The position numbers and the translations under genes were made by a program. A stretch of DNA of 64,000 nucleotides from Pseudomonas syringae CC1557 (GTDB lineage Bacteria > Pseudomonadota > Gammaproteobacteria > Pseudomonadales > Pseudomonadaceae), in assembly GCF_000452705.1 (NCBI RefSeq), contig NZ_CP007014.1, forward strand, positions 5,176,501 through 5,240,500, read 5' to 3'. The notes under the pieces were generated by a model. It did not search any database and had not been told where the DNA came from. It saw only the letters and a list, made by a program, of their open reading frames with translations. Shown piece after piece: positions 29,397 through 38,484 of the stretch (the stretch's first letter is position 1; the number at the start of each line of letters is the position of its first letter).

Positions 29397-32300
29397 ATGA
29401 CACACACACTGCCCCCTGTCCTTATAACCCCCGTACCGTTGGCACCGGCCGACACCTGGCCGGCAGCCTCGGCCGCCCTGGGCAGGCTCGATGAACTGCG
29501 CACCTTACTGGCGGACGAACTGCAAGCACTGCCAAGACCCGGCGAAACTCTGCTGACGGCCATCGGCGGAGTCGAGTCGGCCGAGCGAGAGCTGGAGATT
29601 TTCAGCCTGCTGCAACAGATTGACGACTTCTGGACTGCCCCCGGAGAAACCGGGGAGAGCCGCCGGGAGCGGCTTGAGCCTGCCTTGCAGCGCGCATTGC
29701 GTGATGAAGCCAGCGTCAGGATTCACGAGCGCGATCTGGAAAGTGGCTACCTGGCCTGCCTGCCCGCCTTGTCCGAAGTGCCGCAAGATGCTGCGCTCAC
29801 TTACCACTCCCTGAGCGTGCAACTGCATGATGACGAGCAACTGGAGCTGGCCGGCGTACTGGCGATATCCCAGGCACAGGACCGCACTCTGCTGCTTCTG
29901 CCAGGAATCGGCATCATGGCCTTCGCCAACCAGGCCCTGATGGGCGAAACGCTGGCGCGCTGGCTCAACACGCCGTCGCTGCAAAGCGGTCTTCTGAATA
30001 CGGTCGAACGGCAACAACAGGAACGACTGGCTGAAATCATCCAGGACGCCGACCTGTACCTTGAGCCCTTCACGGCCGCCGACGTGCAGCTACAGCCCTT
30101 GAACACAGCACCCTTCAAGCATGCGCTGGATCGCCTGCTGAACAAACAGCGCAATGACGTTCGCCATGCCTGCGAACGAGCGGACATAGTTGACCAGAAA
30201 CGGCGTCAGGAGCTGATTCAGGAAGCCATCGACATGCATGGCATGTTCGGCCCCGCGTCCATGCTCGAGCTGCGTGAGCTCAGCAACCGGCAACGTCAGT
30301 ACCAGCAGAACATGCCGGACTGGATGAAGATCGCCAGTGAGGCCGATCTGAGCATTTATAGCGAGCACTTGCGCCGCTACGACGAGGCGCATGCCGTCAT
30401 GCTCAGCGTGTTGGGCAGCGCTGCATCACCCGAGCAATTCGCCGAAGCACATCTGCGCAGGCGACTGGCCAATGATCTAGGTCACGACCTGGCCCCGCAC
30501 GCGCTGACCATCGACACACTGCGCACGCTGCCATCGACCAGCGAGACCTACCGCGTGAGCCGCTCGCTGGTGCAATTGGCGCTCTACGGCCTGCATCCGA
30601 ATGACGCCGTCGCAGGCTCGGACTTCCTCGACAACACTGTCATCCGCCTGAATGACGCGCCTCTGCCAGCGGCCTGTTCGACGGTAACCCCGGCGTACCT
30701 CGCCGGCCTGATCAGCGAGCTGGAGCTGCGCGCAACCTTTGGCGATTTTCAGCGAACGGTCTACCAGAAAGAACACAACCTGCATCTGTTGCGCGTGCTG
30801 GCGCGAACCCGCCTCAGCGCGCTGGCCTGGGCAGCGAAGATGCAGGGGCATATTCGCCCTGAAGATTTCGCCATCGTTGCGGCATCGACAACCCCGCCAC
30901 AGAACACGCCAAACCCCACGTTGCGCGTGCAGCAGATCCGCCTGAACAGACATAACGTGATGGCCAGGCTGCTGGTGTTTCGCAAGCAGGACGCGCAGGG
31001 TCAGACAGAACGGCTGATCATGGTCGCGCTGGACGCTCCGGGCCAGCATTTCAAGGCATTCGACACTGAAACCCACCTGCTCCACGAGGTGGTCGGCTGG
31101 AGTGCGTCGCCTGCGATGAGTGCCTGGCTGCTTGATCAGGTGGACGTCGCTGCACGCCCTGAACTCGCGCAGCAACTGGCGGCCCTCAGTCAGAAACCCC
31201 AACCGAAAGAAGACTTCCTGCAATTCATTGATCACCCCGACTGTGAGGCAGCTTTGCGCAGCTTTACCGACGAACAGACCCTCGTGATGCTTTCCGAGCA
31301 GGCCAATCACACCCCGGACTGGTATTTGCGTGCCAGTCGTGAACAGCGCCGCGAACTGCTGGCACTCGAAGAGGCTATCGGAGGCGCACTCGGCAACTAC
31401 CAGGCCTACACGCAGGTCCAGCCGTTCAAGGACTACGTTCATCAGCGCGCCAGCCAGCAACTCGGCAAGCTGCTGAGTGTGCCGGCCGGCACGCTGGACC
31501 CAGATCTGATCGTGATCACCAGCGAGCGCGAAACACTGACCTACACCGACATGCTGCTCAATGGCTACGACGACAGCATCGACCCTGTTCGCACCTCTGC
31601 TGACGCACAGGCGACCTTCAGCGGCCCGGAGGGGGTGGACCTCAGCGCCCTGACGCCCGCGGGAGTGGCAGGCTCGGTACGCGGCAAATGGCTGGCGGAC
31701 GATTACATTGCGCTGATCAGGAACACCTTGCTGAATACTGAAAACGCCGGTTACGCCGAGCGACGTCAGGCCAGCGTGCTGATCACTCAGCTACAGATGA
31801 AAGCAGCCGCATTGCGCAGTCTTTTGAAAGGCCACATCGAAGCGGCGCACTATACCTGGCTGCAACAATCGCTGGACAACGCGCACCTGAACAGTCCGGC
31901 CGCTCGCGAGCAATACCCGCTGTATCCCTTGCAGTTGCATATCGACAAACCGCTGATCGCTTCCGGGCTGACCGACATCGATCAACTGGTTATTCCGAGC
32001 CATCTGCTGACCCATGTTGAAACCGTGCAGGGATGCCTGGTGATTCTGCCGATGCAGATTCGCCACGCTGCATTGCTCTACACACCGCAAGCACCTGACG
32101 GCATCGAGTTCCGTCTGTTCAGCGACTTCGCAAGCTCGCTGAACAGCGAAGGCATGATCGATTATTACAAGGATCGCTGCCGGATCAAGGCGCGCCGGAC
32201 CCTCTCATTTTTCCTGCGCGATATGCGGCAAGGCAATGCCAACAAGCCGCCGGTCATTCCCAAAGCATTCATTTCCGACGTTGCCAGCACCTGCTACAAC

Positions 32301-35300
32301 TGGCCACTCGAATGCAGGCTGCGGGACGTGGAAGAGACCACCACCGGCCGCAACGACATGCTGTCCCATCTGATCTGGATCAGTGTCGAGATCATTGCCA
32401 CCGCGCTGACCCTGCCCTTCCCTCCCGCAAGCTTTGCGGTTGGCAGCCTGTTGTCCTTGCACGAAAGTGGTCAGGCACTTGTCGCACTGACCGAAGGTGA
32501 CAAGGACCGCGCCACCGCTTACATCGTGTCGGCACTGTTCAACGGGATCGGCGCAGGCGGCGATCTGCTGACAGGTCTGAAAGGCTTTGGCGGCGTGCTG
32601 CATAACCTTGAGCAAGGCCGCGAATCAGCACCCGTGCTGCGCTCACTCCAGCGGCAGTCTTCCCTGCCCCGCTACGAGGACCTGTACCCGGTTGAGCTGC
32701 AAGAGCAGGCCTTCCTGCTCGGCAAGCCCAACGCCAACGGCCATGCTGCGGTTTTCCATGCGACTCCTGTCGCTTCAGCGCCGCCGATTGCAACCGGCCA
32801 GTTCGCCGCACGAAAAGCCAGTGGTGCCTGGCAGCCGCTGCTCCCTACACCCGCTACTGTGACGCGCGCGCCTTCAGGTGTGCGCACCGATCTGGCCGTC
32901 GCTATTTCACTGGATAACCTGCCACATATCACCGACGGTCACGCAAAAGGCGTGTGTCTGGTCAACGGCAAACATTACATCGAGCTCTCCGGCCAAACTT
33001 TTGAGGTCCAGTACGACGCCGGTCTGCGCGGCTGGCAAATCATCGATCCGGCCAATCCATTCGCGTTCTTCGGTAATCAGCCGGTGCGCCTGGATGGACA
33101 GGGGCAGTGGCTGATCGTCGAGCGGCAGCGACTGCATGGAGGCGGACTGGAGAGCCCGGCAAACTATCGACCATTGCCTGAAGAGGCAGCCGGAGTCTCG
33201 ACCGACACGTTAAATGACTTCGAGATGCCAAGCACCCTGCGCGCGCACCTGGACATTGTCATCAGCAAGAAACCCTTTGATCCGACCGGGTCAGGTATGG
33301 AAGCCTATTTCGAGTTCTATTTCACAGAGGTGCGGCAAACCTTTACCGCGCTTCGGGAAAAACTCTATCAGGACGCTCAGGCTTTTTTTGCCCGATTCCC
33401 CCTGCCGCCCAAACTGCCACTACCGACTAATGAACTGCCCGGTAGCGTCGAGACGCTGATCGAGCACGTCTTCACTCACAGCAACGGGCTGGTCTTCAGC
33501 GAGGCACCGAAATCGGTAGCCAGCAAGCGTCTGCTCCTGCTCAACATGCCCTTGCTGGCAGAACAGCGCGTCGAAGTTCTGTACATCGAACACCTGCTGA
33601 CCGACAAACACTTGCCCAAGCTGGCCAAATACCAAGCGCTGGGCAAAAAAAGCCGCACTGGCTCCAAAGAGCTCAAGTACTACCTGCGCGAAACCAATCG
33701 CGGGGCCTTGAACAATTCAAGCACCGAGTACGATTACTACCACCTGATCAAGGCAGCCCACCGCTATGGAATCGAGGTGCGCCCGTTCAGCTCATCGATC
33801 AGTTATCCGTTTCTCGGTCATCCGGTGCTAGCCGCTGCGGACGACCCGGCGGCTGCCACCAAAATGAGCAACTTCTTCGGGCACAAGCTCATCAGCCACG
33901 ACATTGCAGCCGATTCCTCAAAGCGCTGGGTAGCGCTGCTCGATCAGAAACTTGCCACGACACATGATCAGATACCCGGTATCGCCGACATGCATGGTGT
34001 GCCCAGCGTACACGTCAAAGACCTTCAGGCAGGACGCCCGACCCGCATCAGGCAAGGTGCCTACGCGTCACCACCCGGGCAGTCGTCGATTCGCTGTGAC
34101 TTCAGCATAGCGTTTGCAGACCCGACACGGACTGCCATCCCGCTGCCCCCCGCCACCCCTCTGGATGAAATGCTTGTCCGCGAACTGGGGAGCCCAACGT
34201 CTGTTGTCGATGGCGAGCACTGGGCAGGCCAGTACGGTTTTGTCCGGGCTGAAAGCGATGCATGGCTGCATGTGGACCCAGAAGACTGGACCGCCAACAG
34301 CCCGGCAACAGCGATTCAGCAATCCCTGACCGACGCGATCTACGAAATGCCGCTGGACACCCGAACGACCTTTCATACGTTGGCGAACTTCGAAAAGAGG
34401 GGCCTTGATATGGAGTACTTTTTCGACGATCCGGAATTCGAAACTGTTCGCGACATCTTCGCCCTGCGCCGCAAAAGACTGCAACAGGATGCCGCCACGA
34501 TCAGCGTTGCAGAACTGCCGCCTCGTCCGGTGTTACCCGTCATCGCGCCGCAGACAAGTACGTCTGAACTGCTTGAAACGCTATACACGCAGGCTGACGG
34601 CATCGTCATCGGCGAGTCGCATTTTTCCGTCGCCAGCAAAAAACTCATCATCGACAACTTGCCGTTGCTGTCAGAGCAAAACGTCAGGACGCTGTACATG
34701 GAGCACCTGCTGACCGATATACACCAGGCGGATCTGGATCGTTTCTTTGAAACCGGCCAGATGAGCAAGACCCTGCTTCACGACCTGAAAACGCTGGACC
34801 AGGGGCATTACACCGACCCGAACAAGGTTTATACCTTCGAGCAACTGGTCATCAAGGCGCGACAGCAGGGCATTGAAGTGCGAGCCATCGACTGCGCAAG
34901 CAGCTACCACCTCAAAGGTATCGCCAGGGAAGAAGCCATTACCCGTCAGCAAATGATGAACTACTTTGCGTCGCGCACCCTGCGCAGGCATCAGGAGGTC
35001 ATGGGTTCACACAGATGGATCGCGCTGGTTGGCAATAGCCATGCGAATGTCTATCAGGGCGTCGTGCCCGGCATTGCCGAACTGCAGGGCGGAATCGGTC
35101 TGCGGGTCGTCGACGTGGCAACAGGACAATCGAGGGGCGTATTTCCAGATCCCGGAGAGCTTGTTTCAGGACGCATCGCAACACACAAAGTACACATCAA
35201 AAGCGATTATCGGGTCGAGATTGAAGTGCCGCGCCCTGCCAATGCCGCCCGCCCTACCAGACCGCTGGCCATTGAACAGCGCCTCGCGAAGCCAGGGATG

Positions 35301-35510
35301 TTTCTGGTGGAGGAAGGCGAAGGCAATTTGCAGACAATTGTGCATCGCGCACGCGACACATTGGTTTACCGCACTCCGGTGCGGGTTAACGGCAAGGGCA
35401 AACTGTATGTGGAACGTCTTAGCTGGCCGCGCGTCCACCTCGTGCCCTTTGACGACATGGACGGGTTGCTGGCGGCGTTGCGGGAAATGCAACTGACGCG
35501 GGTGGGCTGA
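29397..35510 (+). CDS. Giant toxin-like protein with tandem EreA/ChaN (RRSP-like) modules
   Basis: The 2037-residue protein resembles the large dermonecrotic/membrane-targeted effector toxins of Pseudomonas. Residues 1-950 are helix-rich (for example LRELSNRQRQYQQNMPDWM). Around 985-1060 there is a hydrophobic membrane-insertion-like region (LIWISVEIIATALTLPFPPA and AYIVSALFNGIGAGGDLLTG). From 1276 on, a unit is duplicated: copy 1 at about 1276-1540, copy 2 at about 1650-1905. Copy 2 has GESH at 1739-1742, LYMEHLLTDIH and GNSH at 1879-1882, the acidic/histidine motif set of the EreA/ChaN superfamily that includes the Ras-cleaving RRSP of MARTX toxins. Copy 1 has SEAP and DQKL in those places. 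No signal peptide, RTX repeats or secretion genes are adjacent. The ATG follows only a weak GGGA site. Confidence 0.8.
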   Translation: MTHTLPPVLITPVPLAPADTWPAASAALGRLDELRTLLADELQALPRPGETLLTAIGGVESAERELEIFSLLQQIDDFWTAPGETGESRRERLEPALQRALRDEASVRIHERDLESGYLACLPALSEVPQDAALTYHSLSVQLHDDEQLELAGVLAISQAQDRTLLLLPGIGIMAFANQALMGETLARWLNTPSLQSGLLNTVERQQQERLAEIIQDADLYLEPFTAADVQLQPLNTAPFKHALDRLLNKQRNDVRHACERADIVDQKRRQELIQEAIDMHGMFGPASMLELRELSNRQRQYQQNMPDWMKIASEADLSIYSEHLRRYDEAHAVMLSVLGSAASPEQFAEAHLRRRLANDLGHDLAPHALTIDTLRTLPSTSETYRVSRSLVQLALYGLHPNDAVAGSDFLDNTVIRLNDAPLPAACSTVTPAYLAGLISELELRATFGDFQRTVYQKEHNLHLLRVLARTRLSALAWAAKMQGHIRPEDFAIVAASTTPPQNTPNPTLRVQQIRLNRHNVMARLLVFRKQDAQGQTERLIMVALDAPGQHFKAFDTETHLLHEVVGWSASPAMSAWLLDQVDVAARPELAQQLAALSQKPQPKEDFLQFIDHPDCEAALRSFTDEQTLVMLSEQANHTPDWYLRASREQRRELLALEEAIGGALGNYQAYTQVQPFKDYVHQRASQQLGKLLSVPAGTLDPDLIVITSERETLTYTDMLLNGYDDSIDPVRTSADAQATFSGPEGVDLSALTPAGVAGSVRGKWLADDYIALIRNTLLNTENAGYAERRQASVLITQLQMKAAALRSLLKGHIEAAHYTWLQQSLDNAHLNSPAAREQYPLYPLQLHIDKPLIASGLTDIDQLVIPSHLLTHVETVQGCLVILPMQIRHAALLYTPQAPDGIEFRLFSDFASSLNSEGMIDYYKDRCRIKARRTLSFFLRDMRQGNANKPPVIPKAFISDVASTCYNWPLECRLRDVEETTTGRNDMLSHLIWISVEIIATALTLPFPPASFAVGSLLSLHESGQALVALTEGDKDRATAYIVSALFNGIGAGGDLLTGLKGFGGVLHNLEQGRESAPVLRSLQRQSSLPRYEDLYPVELQEQAFLLGKPNANGHAAVFHATPVASAPPIATGQFAARKASGAWQPLLPTPATVTRAPSGVRTDLAVAISLDNLPHITDGHAKGVCLVNGKHYIELSGQTFEVQYDAGLRGWQIIDPANPFAFFGNQPVRLDGQGQWLIVERQRLHGGGLESPANYRPLPEEAAGVSTDTLNDFEMPSTLRAHLDIVISKKPFDPTGSGMEAYFEFYFTEVRQTFTALREKLYQDAQAFFARFPLPPKLPLPTNELPGSVETLIEHVFTHSNGLVFSEAPKSVASKRLLLLNMPLLAEQRVEVLYIEHLLTDKHLPKLAKYQALGKKSRTGSKELKYYLRETNRGALNNSSTEYDYYHLIKAAHRYGIEVRPFSSSISYPFLGHPVLAAADDPAAATKMSNFFGHKLISHDIAADSSKRWVALLDQKLATTHDQIPGIADMHGVPSVHVKDLQAGRPTRIRQGAYASPPGQSSIRCDFSIAFADPTRTAIPLPPATPLDEMLVRELGSPTSVVDGEHWAGQYGFVRAESDAWLHVDPEDWTANSPATAIQQSLTDAIYEMPLDTRTTFHTLANFEKRGLDMEYFFDDPEFETVRDIFALRRKRLQQDAATISVAELPPRPVLPVIAPQTSTSELLETLYTQADGIVIGESHFSVASKKLIIDNLPLLSEQNVRTLYMEHLLTDIHQADLDRFFETGQMSKTLLHDLKTLDQGHYTDPNKVYTFEQLVIKARQQGIEVRAIDCASSYHLKGIAREEAITRQQMMNYFASRTLRRHQEVMGSHRWIALVGNSHANVYQGVVPGIAELQGGIGLRVVDVATGQSRGVFPDPGELVSGRIATHKVHIKSDYRVEIEVPRPANAARPTRPLAIEQRLAKPGMFLVEEGEGNLQTIVHRARDTLVYRTPVRVNGKGKLYVERLSWPRVHLVPFDDMDGLLAALREMQLTRVG

Positions 35511-35528
35511 ATTCCCTGAGGCGCTGGC

Positions 35529-36977
35529 TCAGGCCAGCGTGATTTTCGGCAGACGCTGCTCCAGCAATTGGTGCAGCGCACTGCTCTGCGGCCAGTTGCG
35601 CATGAAACGTGCCCGGTCGCGAGCATAAGCCGAAGCGAAGGACGATTGCGAACTGTGCTGCTGCATGGCATCCAGATCGATCAGCGCCCAGCGATCCTTG
35701 TGCCAGAACAGGTTATGGCCCTTGAGATCGCCATGACTGATGCGTTCCCGGATCAGCTGTGCAAACAGTTGATCCAGCGCCAGTAACTCGGCCTCCGGGG
35801 CATCGCCGCTTTGCACGTGAGGTGCAAAACGTTCGATGATGTCCGGCCCATCCAGAAACTCGGTGACCAGCCAGGCCTTGCTACGCAGGCCCAGAAAACG
35901 CTGTTCCTGCACCGCCAGCGGTTTTGGCGTGGCGATACCGAGAAACATCAGGCGATTACCTTCGCGCCAGGAATGCCAGGCACGACTGGGGCGCCAGAAG
36001 CGCTTGAGCCAGTGCGTGAGATTCTTGATGTTGTAGCGCTTGATGACCAGCGTGCGGCCATTGACCTCAATCCGGCCTACGCTCGCAGCGCCACCGGTCT
36101 TGTACAGGTGGCACTTGTCGAGCAAGGCATCGGCCCGCTCCAGCACCGGCAGCATGACCGCCTCTTCGTCACGGCGAATTGCACGAAACACTGAAGCGCT
36201 GTGTTTGACGCTGAACAGACTGCAATCGCGCACCGTCTTGCCCATGAAATCCCTGAGCCGCCAGCTACGGACCTTGTCGATCTGTTTTTGCAGCGCTTCC
36301 ATCGGCAAGCCATGCTCGGCGTTGCTCAGCAGGTAATGCACCAGCAGCTCTTCAGTGTACGGCTCAAAGGACCTGGGCAACTGGGCAAAGAACACACCGA
36401 GGTTTTCCAGCACTTTCTGCCGCGACAACGGCTGCCCGGCCTGTTCAGCGCGAATGCCGGCACCGTCGATCAGGTACAACTGCCCGTTATGGCGCAGCAG
36501 GTTGTCCAGGTGCAGGTCTTCCTGCCATAAGCCTTTCGCGTGCTGCAACGCGATGGCCGTCAGCGCCTCGCCGAGTACCGCCTGCTGCTCATCGGCCAGC
36601 GGCGGCAGGTCCTGCACGTCGGCCCAGGCATCTCCCAGGCTGGGGGCTGGCTCCAGAAATTCGAACAGCAACCAGCCACCCTCGCCTTCCTGCAAACCGT
36701 CGGCCAGTAACAGCGGGGTCTTCAGGCCTTGCCCGGCCAGCAACCGCACACCCGCCAGTTCACGCTGAAAGTGCCGGGCAGCCTTGTCGCCGACCAGCAG
36801 TTTGGCCAGCACCGAACGTCCGCGCCATACACCAGCACCGACGTAACGCTGCCCTGGCAATACGCGCAGCAACGTCAATAATTGCAGCTCGGCAGTACCG
36901 GCAGCATCTGCAAGGGTAAGGCTCATCGGTAACGCGGGGGTGCGGCCGGCGTTCTTGAGTTCAGACAAACGCATCAA
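35529..36977 (-). CDS. LPS core kinase-like protein with two kinase-fold modules
   Basis: The 482-residue protein contains two kinase-like catalytic regions. The first has LWQEDLHLDNLL (residues 150-161) and YLIDGAG (D171). The second has ISHGDLKGHNLFW (H415, D417) followed by WALIDLDAM (D434). Both read like the HRD loop plus DFG aspartate of Rio/LPS kinases, so it looks like a fusion or internal duplication. It is the last gene of the waaF-waaC-waaG-waaP operon, overlapping the upstream gene by four bases. P. aeruginosa has a kinase-like gene in the same place. A phosphate acceptor on the heptoses or another core sugar is likely but unproven. Confidence 0.8.
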   Translation of the reverse strand: MMRLSELKNAGRTPALPMSLTLADAAGTAELQLLTLLRVLPGQRYVGAGVWRGRSVLAKLLVGDKAARHFQRELAGVRLLAGQGLKTPLLLADGLQEGEGGWLLFEFLEPAPSLGDAWADVQDLPPLADEQQAVLGEALTAIALQHAKGLWQEDLHLDNLLRHNGQLYLIDGAGIRAEQAGQPLSRQKVLENLGVFFAQLPRSFEPYTEELLVHYLLSNAEHGLPMEALQKQIDKVRSWRLRDFMGKTVRDCSLFSVKHSASVFRAIRRDEEAVMLPVLERADALLDKCHLYKTGGAASVGRIEVNGRTLVIKRYNIKNLTHWLKRFWRPSRAWHSWREGNRLMFLGIATPKPLAVQEQRFLGLRSKAWLVTEFLDGPDIIERFAPHVQSGDAPEAELLALDQLFAQLIRERISHGDLKGHNLFWHKDRWALIDLDAMQQHSSQSSFASAYARDRARFMRNWPQSSALHQLLEQRLPKITLA

Positions 36978-37753
36978 CGGGTCTCTTTATCGTTGCGGTG
37001 TTGAAGGTCACGTTTATGAGCGCTGCGCCTGCCCAGACGCGCATGCCAGGCGTCGACCAGCAGGCTGTCCGGGGAGGCTTGCAGGTAAGCCGCCAACAGC
37101 TCGCGCAGCTCGGTCTCATTCCATATCGGCGCACGTCGCAGCAACGGCTCCAGATCCCGTGCAAGATCACGCTTGCCAAAGATCACCGGACGGGTTTTTT
37201 CAAGGTCGATCAGTTGCGCCCCGTAACCCCTACCCTCTGGTTGAAGGAAAATATGTTTGGGGTAGAAACAGCCGTGGACTTGACCTGCGCTGTGCAACGT
37301 ATGCGCCAGCCGGCCACAGGCCTGAAGTATGGCCAGACGCTGACCCGCCTCAAGGCTGCCCCATTGCTGCAACAGCTCGTCAAGATCAGTCCAGCCATCC
37401 AGCGCACGGGTCATGAGGATCGCGCGGTGCTCGCCGGCGGCTTTTTGCTCGCCATAGAACACCGCTTGCAGTGCAGGAATGCCCAGCTTGCGGTAGCGAC
37501 TGATGTTGCGAAACTCGCGAGAGAAGGACGGCTCGCCAAACGGACGATGCAAGGTGTACGTCAGGTAGTTGCTCTGGCGCTTGAGGTAAAACCCATGGCC
37601 GTCCAGATCAAGGCGAAACACGCTGCTCCAGCCGCCGCGTCCGGTATTGGGCTCGTCGACGGCATCCAGCTGAAGATTCCATAGCGATTCAAAATCGACC
37701 AGGCCGTGGCGCTCCAGTAGCGCCCGATCGGCACTGGCAATAAACACGCTCAT
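36974..37753 (-). CDS. LPS core kinase-like protein (InaA/RfaP family)
   Basis: The 259-residue cytoplasmic protein has the small-kinase pattern: GWSSVFRLDLDGHGFYLKRQ (lysine of the N lobe), ILMTRALDGWTDLDELL (hinge), HTLHSAGQVHGCFYPKHIFL (catalytic loop, with cysteine where the usual aspartate of H-X-D would stand) and QLIDLEKTRPV (metal-binding aspartate). The HGCFYPKH loop departs from HRD, as it does in many LPS kinases of this branch (compare HRDCYICH in WaaP). It overlaps both neighbours by four bases. The acceptor is probably a core heptose. Confidence 0.8.
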   Translation of the reverse strand: MSVFIASADRALLERHGLVDFESLWNLQLDAVDEPNTGRGGWSSVFRLDLDGHGFYLKRQSNYLTYTLHRPFGEPSFSREFRNISRYRKLGIPALQAVFYGEQKAAGEHRAILMTRALDGWTDLDELLQQWGSLEAGQRLAILQACGRLAHTLHSAGQVHGCFYPKHIFLQPEGRGYGAQLIDLEKTRPVIFGKRDLARDLEPLLRRAPIWNETELRELLAAYLQASPDSLLVDAWHARLGRRSAHKRDLQHRNDKETR

Positions 37754-38484
37754 TCACGGCCCTCGAAAAAGCTGACGATATGTCGAATACGTTTTTTGTC
37801 CGAGGCGTTCAAGCGCGCCCGTTGGCGGTACTGCATGTAGAAGCGCAGGCGTTGGGTGGCTGACAGGTGGTACTTGGCAACCTTGTCCAGGCACGCGAGG
37901 TCCTTGGTGATCCGGTAGCGCAGCATGAAGCTCCACCAGAATGCACCGTTGGGGCAGTCGATGAAAAACAGCTTGCCCACGTTATCGACCAACAGGTTTC
38001 GCCACTTCAGATCGTTATGCGTGAAATGCCTGTCGTGCATGATGCGCGTGTAAGCAGCCAGCTGGCGACTGATGCCTTCTACCCAGTGCCTGTCGGCCAG
38101 CAACGGATCGTTGCGCTTGGCCAGCACCGACAGATCGTTGGTATTCGGCAGCTCACGGGTGATCAATGCACCGCGATCATAGGCCGCACCATTGCGCTCC
38201 AGCCCCCAGGCCACTACCTCGGCCGTGGGAATGCCCCATTTGGCGAAACGCTTGAGGTTCTGCCACTCGGACTTGACCCGAGGCCTGCCCATGTAACGAC
38301 GCAGGCCCTTGCCGGCACTTACGTAACGCTTGACGTAATAGTTGACCCCGGAGCGTTCGACGCGGATGACTTCGGACATCGGGTCGCGGGTCAGGCGCTG
38401 GCCTTCCAGGGCAAACACCGCGTCCAGGCTGCCAAAGTCACGCTCAAGGAACGCGTACTCGGGTTCGAGCTTCCAGCCCGCCAT
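37750..38484 (-). CDS. LPS core kinase-like protein
   Basis: The 244-residue protein has NYYVKRYVSAGKGLRRYMGR (N-lobe lysine), ALITRELPNTNDLS (hinge) and MHDRHFTHNDLKWRNLLVDN (H-N-D catalytic loop with all residues in place). FFIDCPNGAFW supplies the metal-binding aspartate. This is the best-preserved catalytic loop of the small kinases beside waaP. It is similar to the InaA/RfaY type proteins. It overlaps waaP by one base (TGATG) and the next gene by four, so it is tightly coupled. Confidence 0.82.
   Translation of the reverse strand: MAGWKLEPEYAFLERDFGSLDAVFALEGQRLTRDPMSEVIRVERSGVNYYVKRYVSAGKGLRRYMGRPRVKSEWQNLKRFAKWGIPTAEVVAWGLERNGAAYDRGALITRELPNTNDLSVLAKRNDPLLADRHWVEGISRQLAAYTRIMHDRHFTHNDLKWRNLLVDNVGKLFFIDCPNGAFWWSFMLRYRITKDLACLDKVAKYHLSATQRLRFYMQYRQRARLNASDKKRIRHIVSFFEGRE

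Noticed and set aside
29397..35510. Non-ribosomal peptide synthetase or polyketide synthase reading of the giant gene
   Set aside because: None of the adenylation, thiolation or ketosynthase motifs appear; the hydrophobic middle and EreA/ChaN-like tail point to a toxin-like protein.
35529..36977. Frameshifted fusion of two separate kinase genes
   Set aside because: The frame is continuous over 482 codons, and the P. aeruginosa counterpart at this place is, as far as I recall, of similar length, so it looks like a stable single gene.
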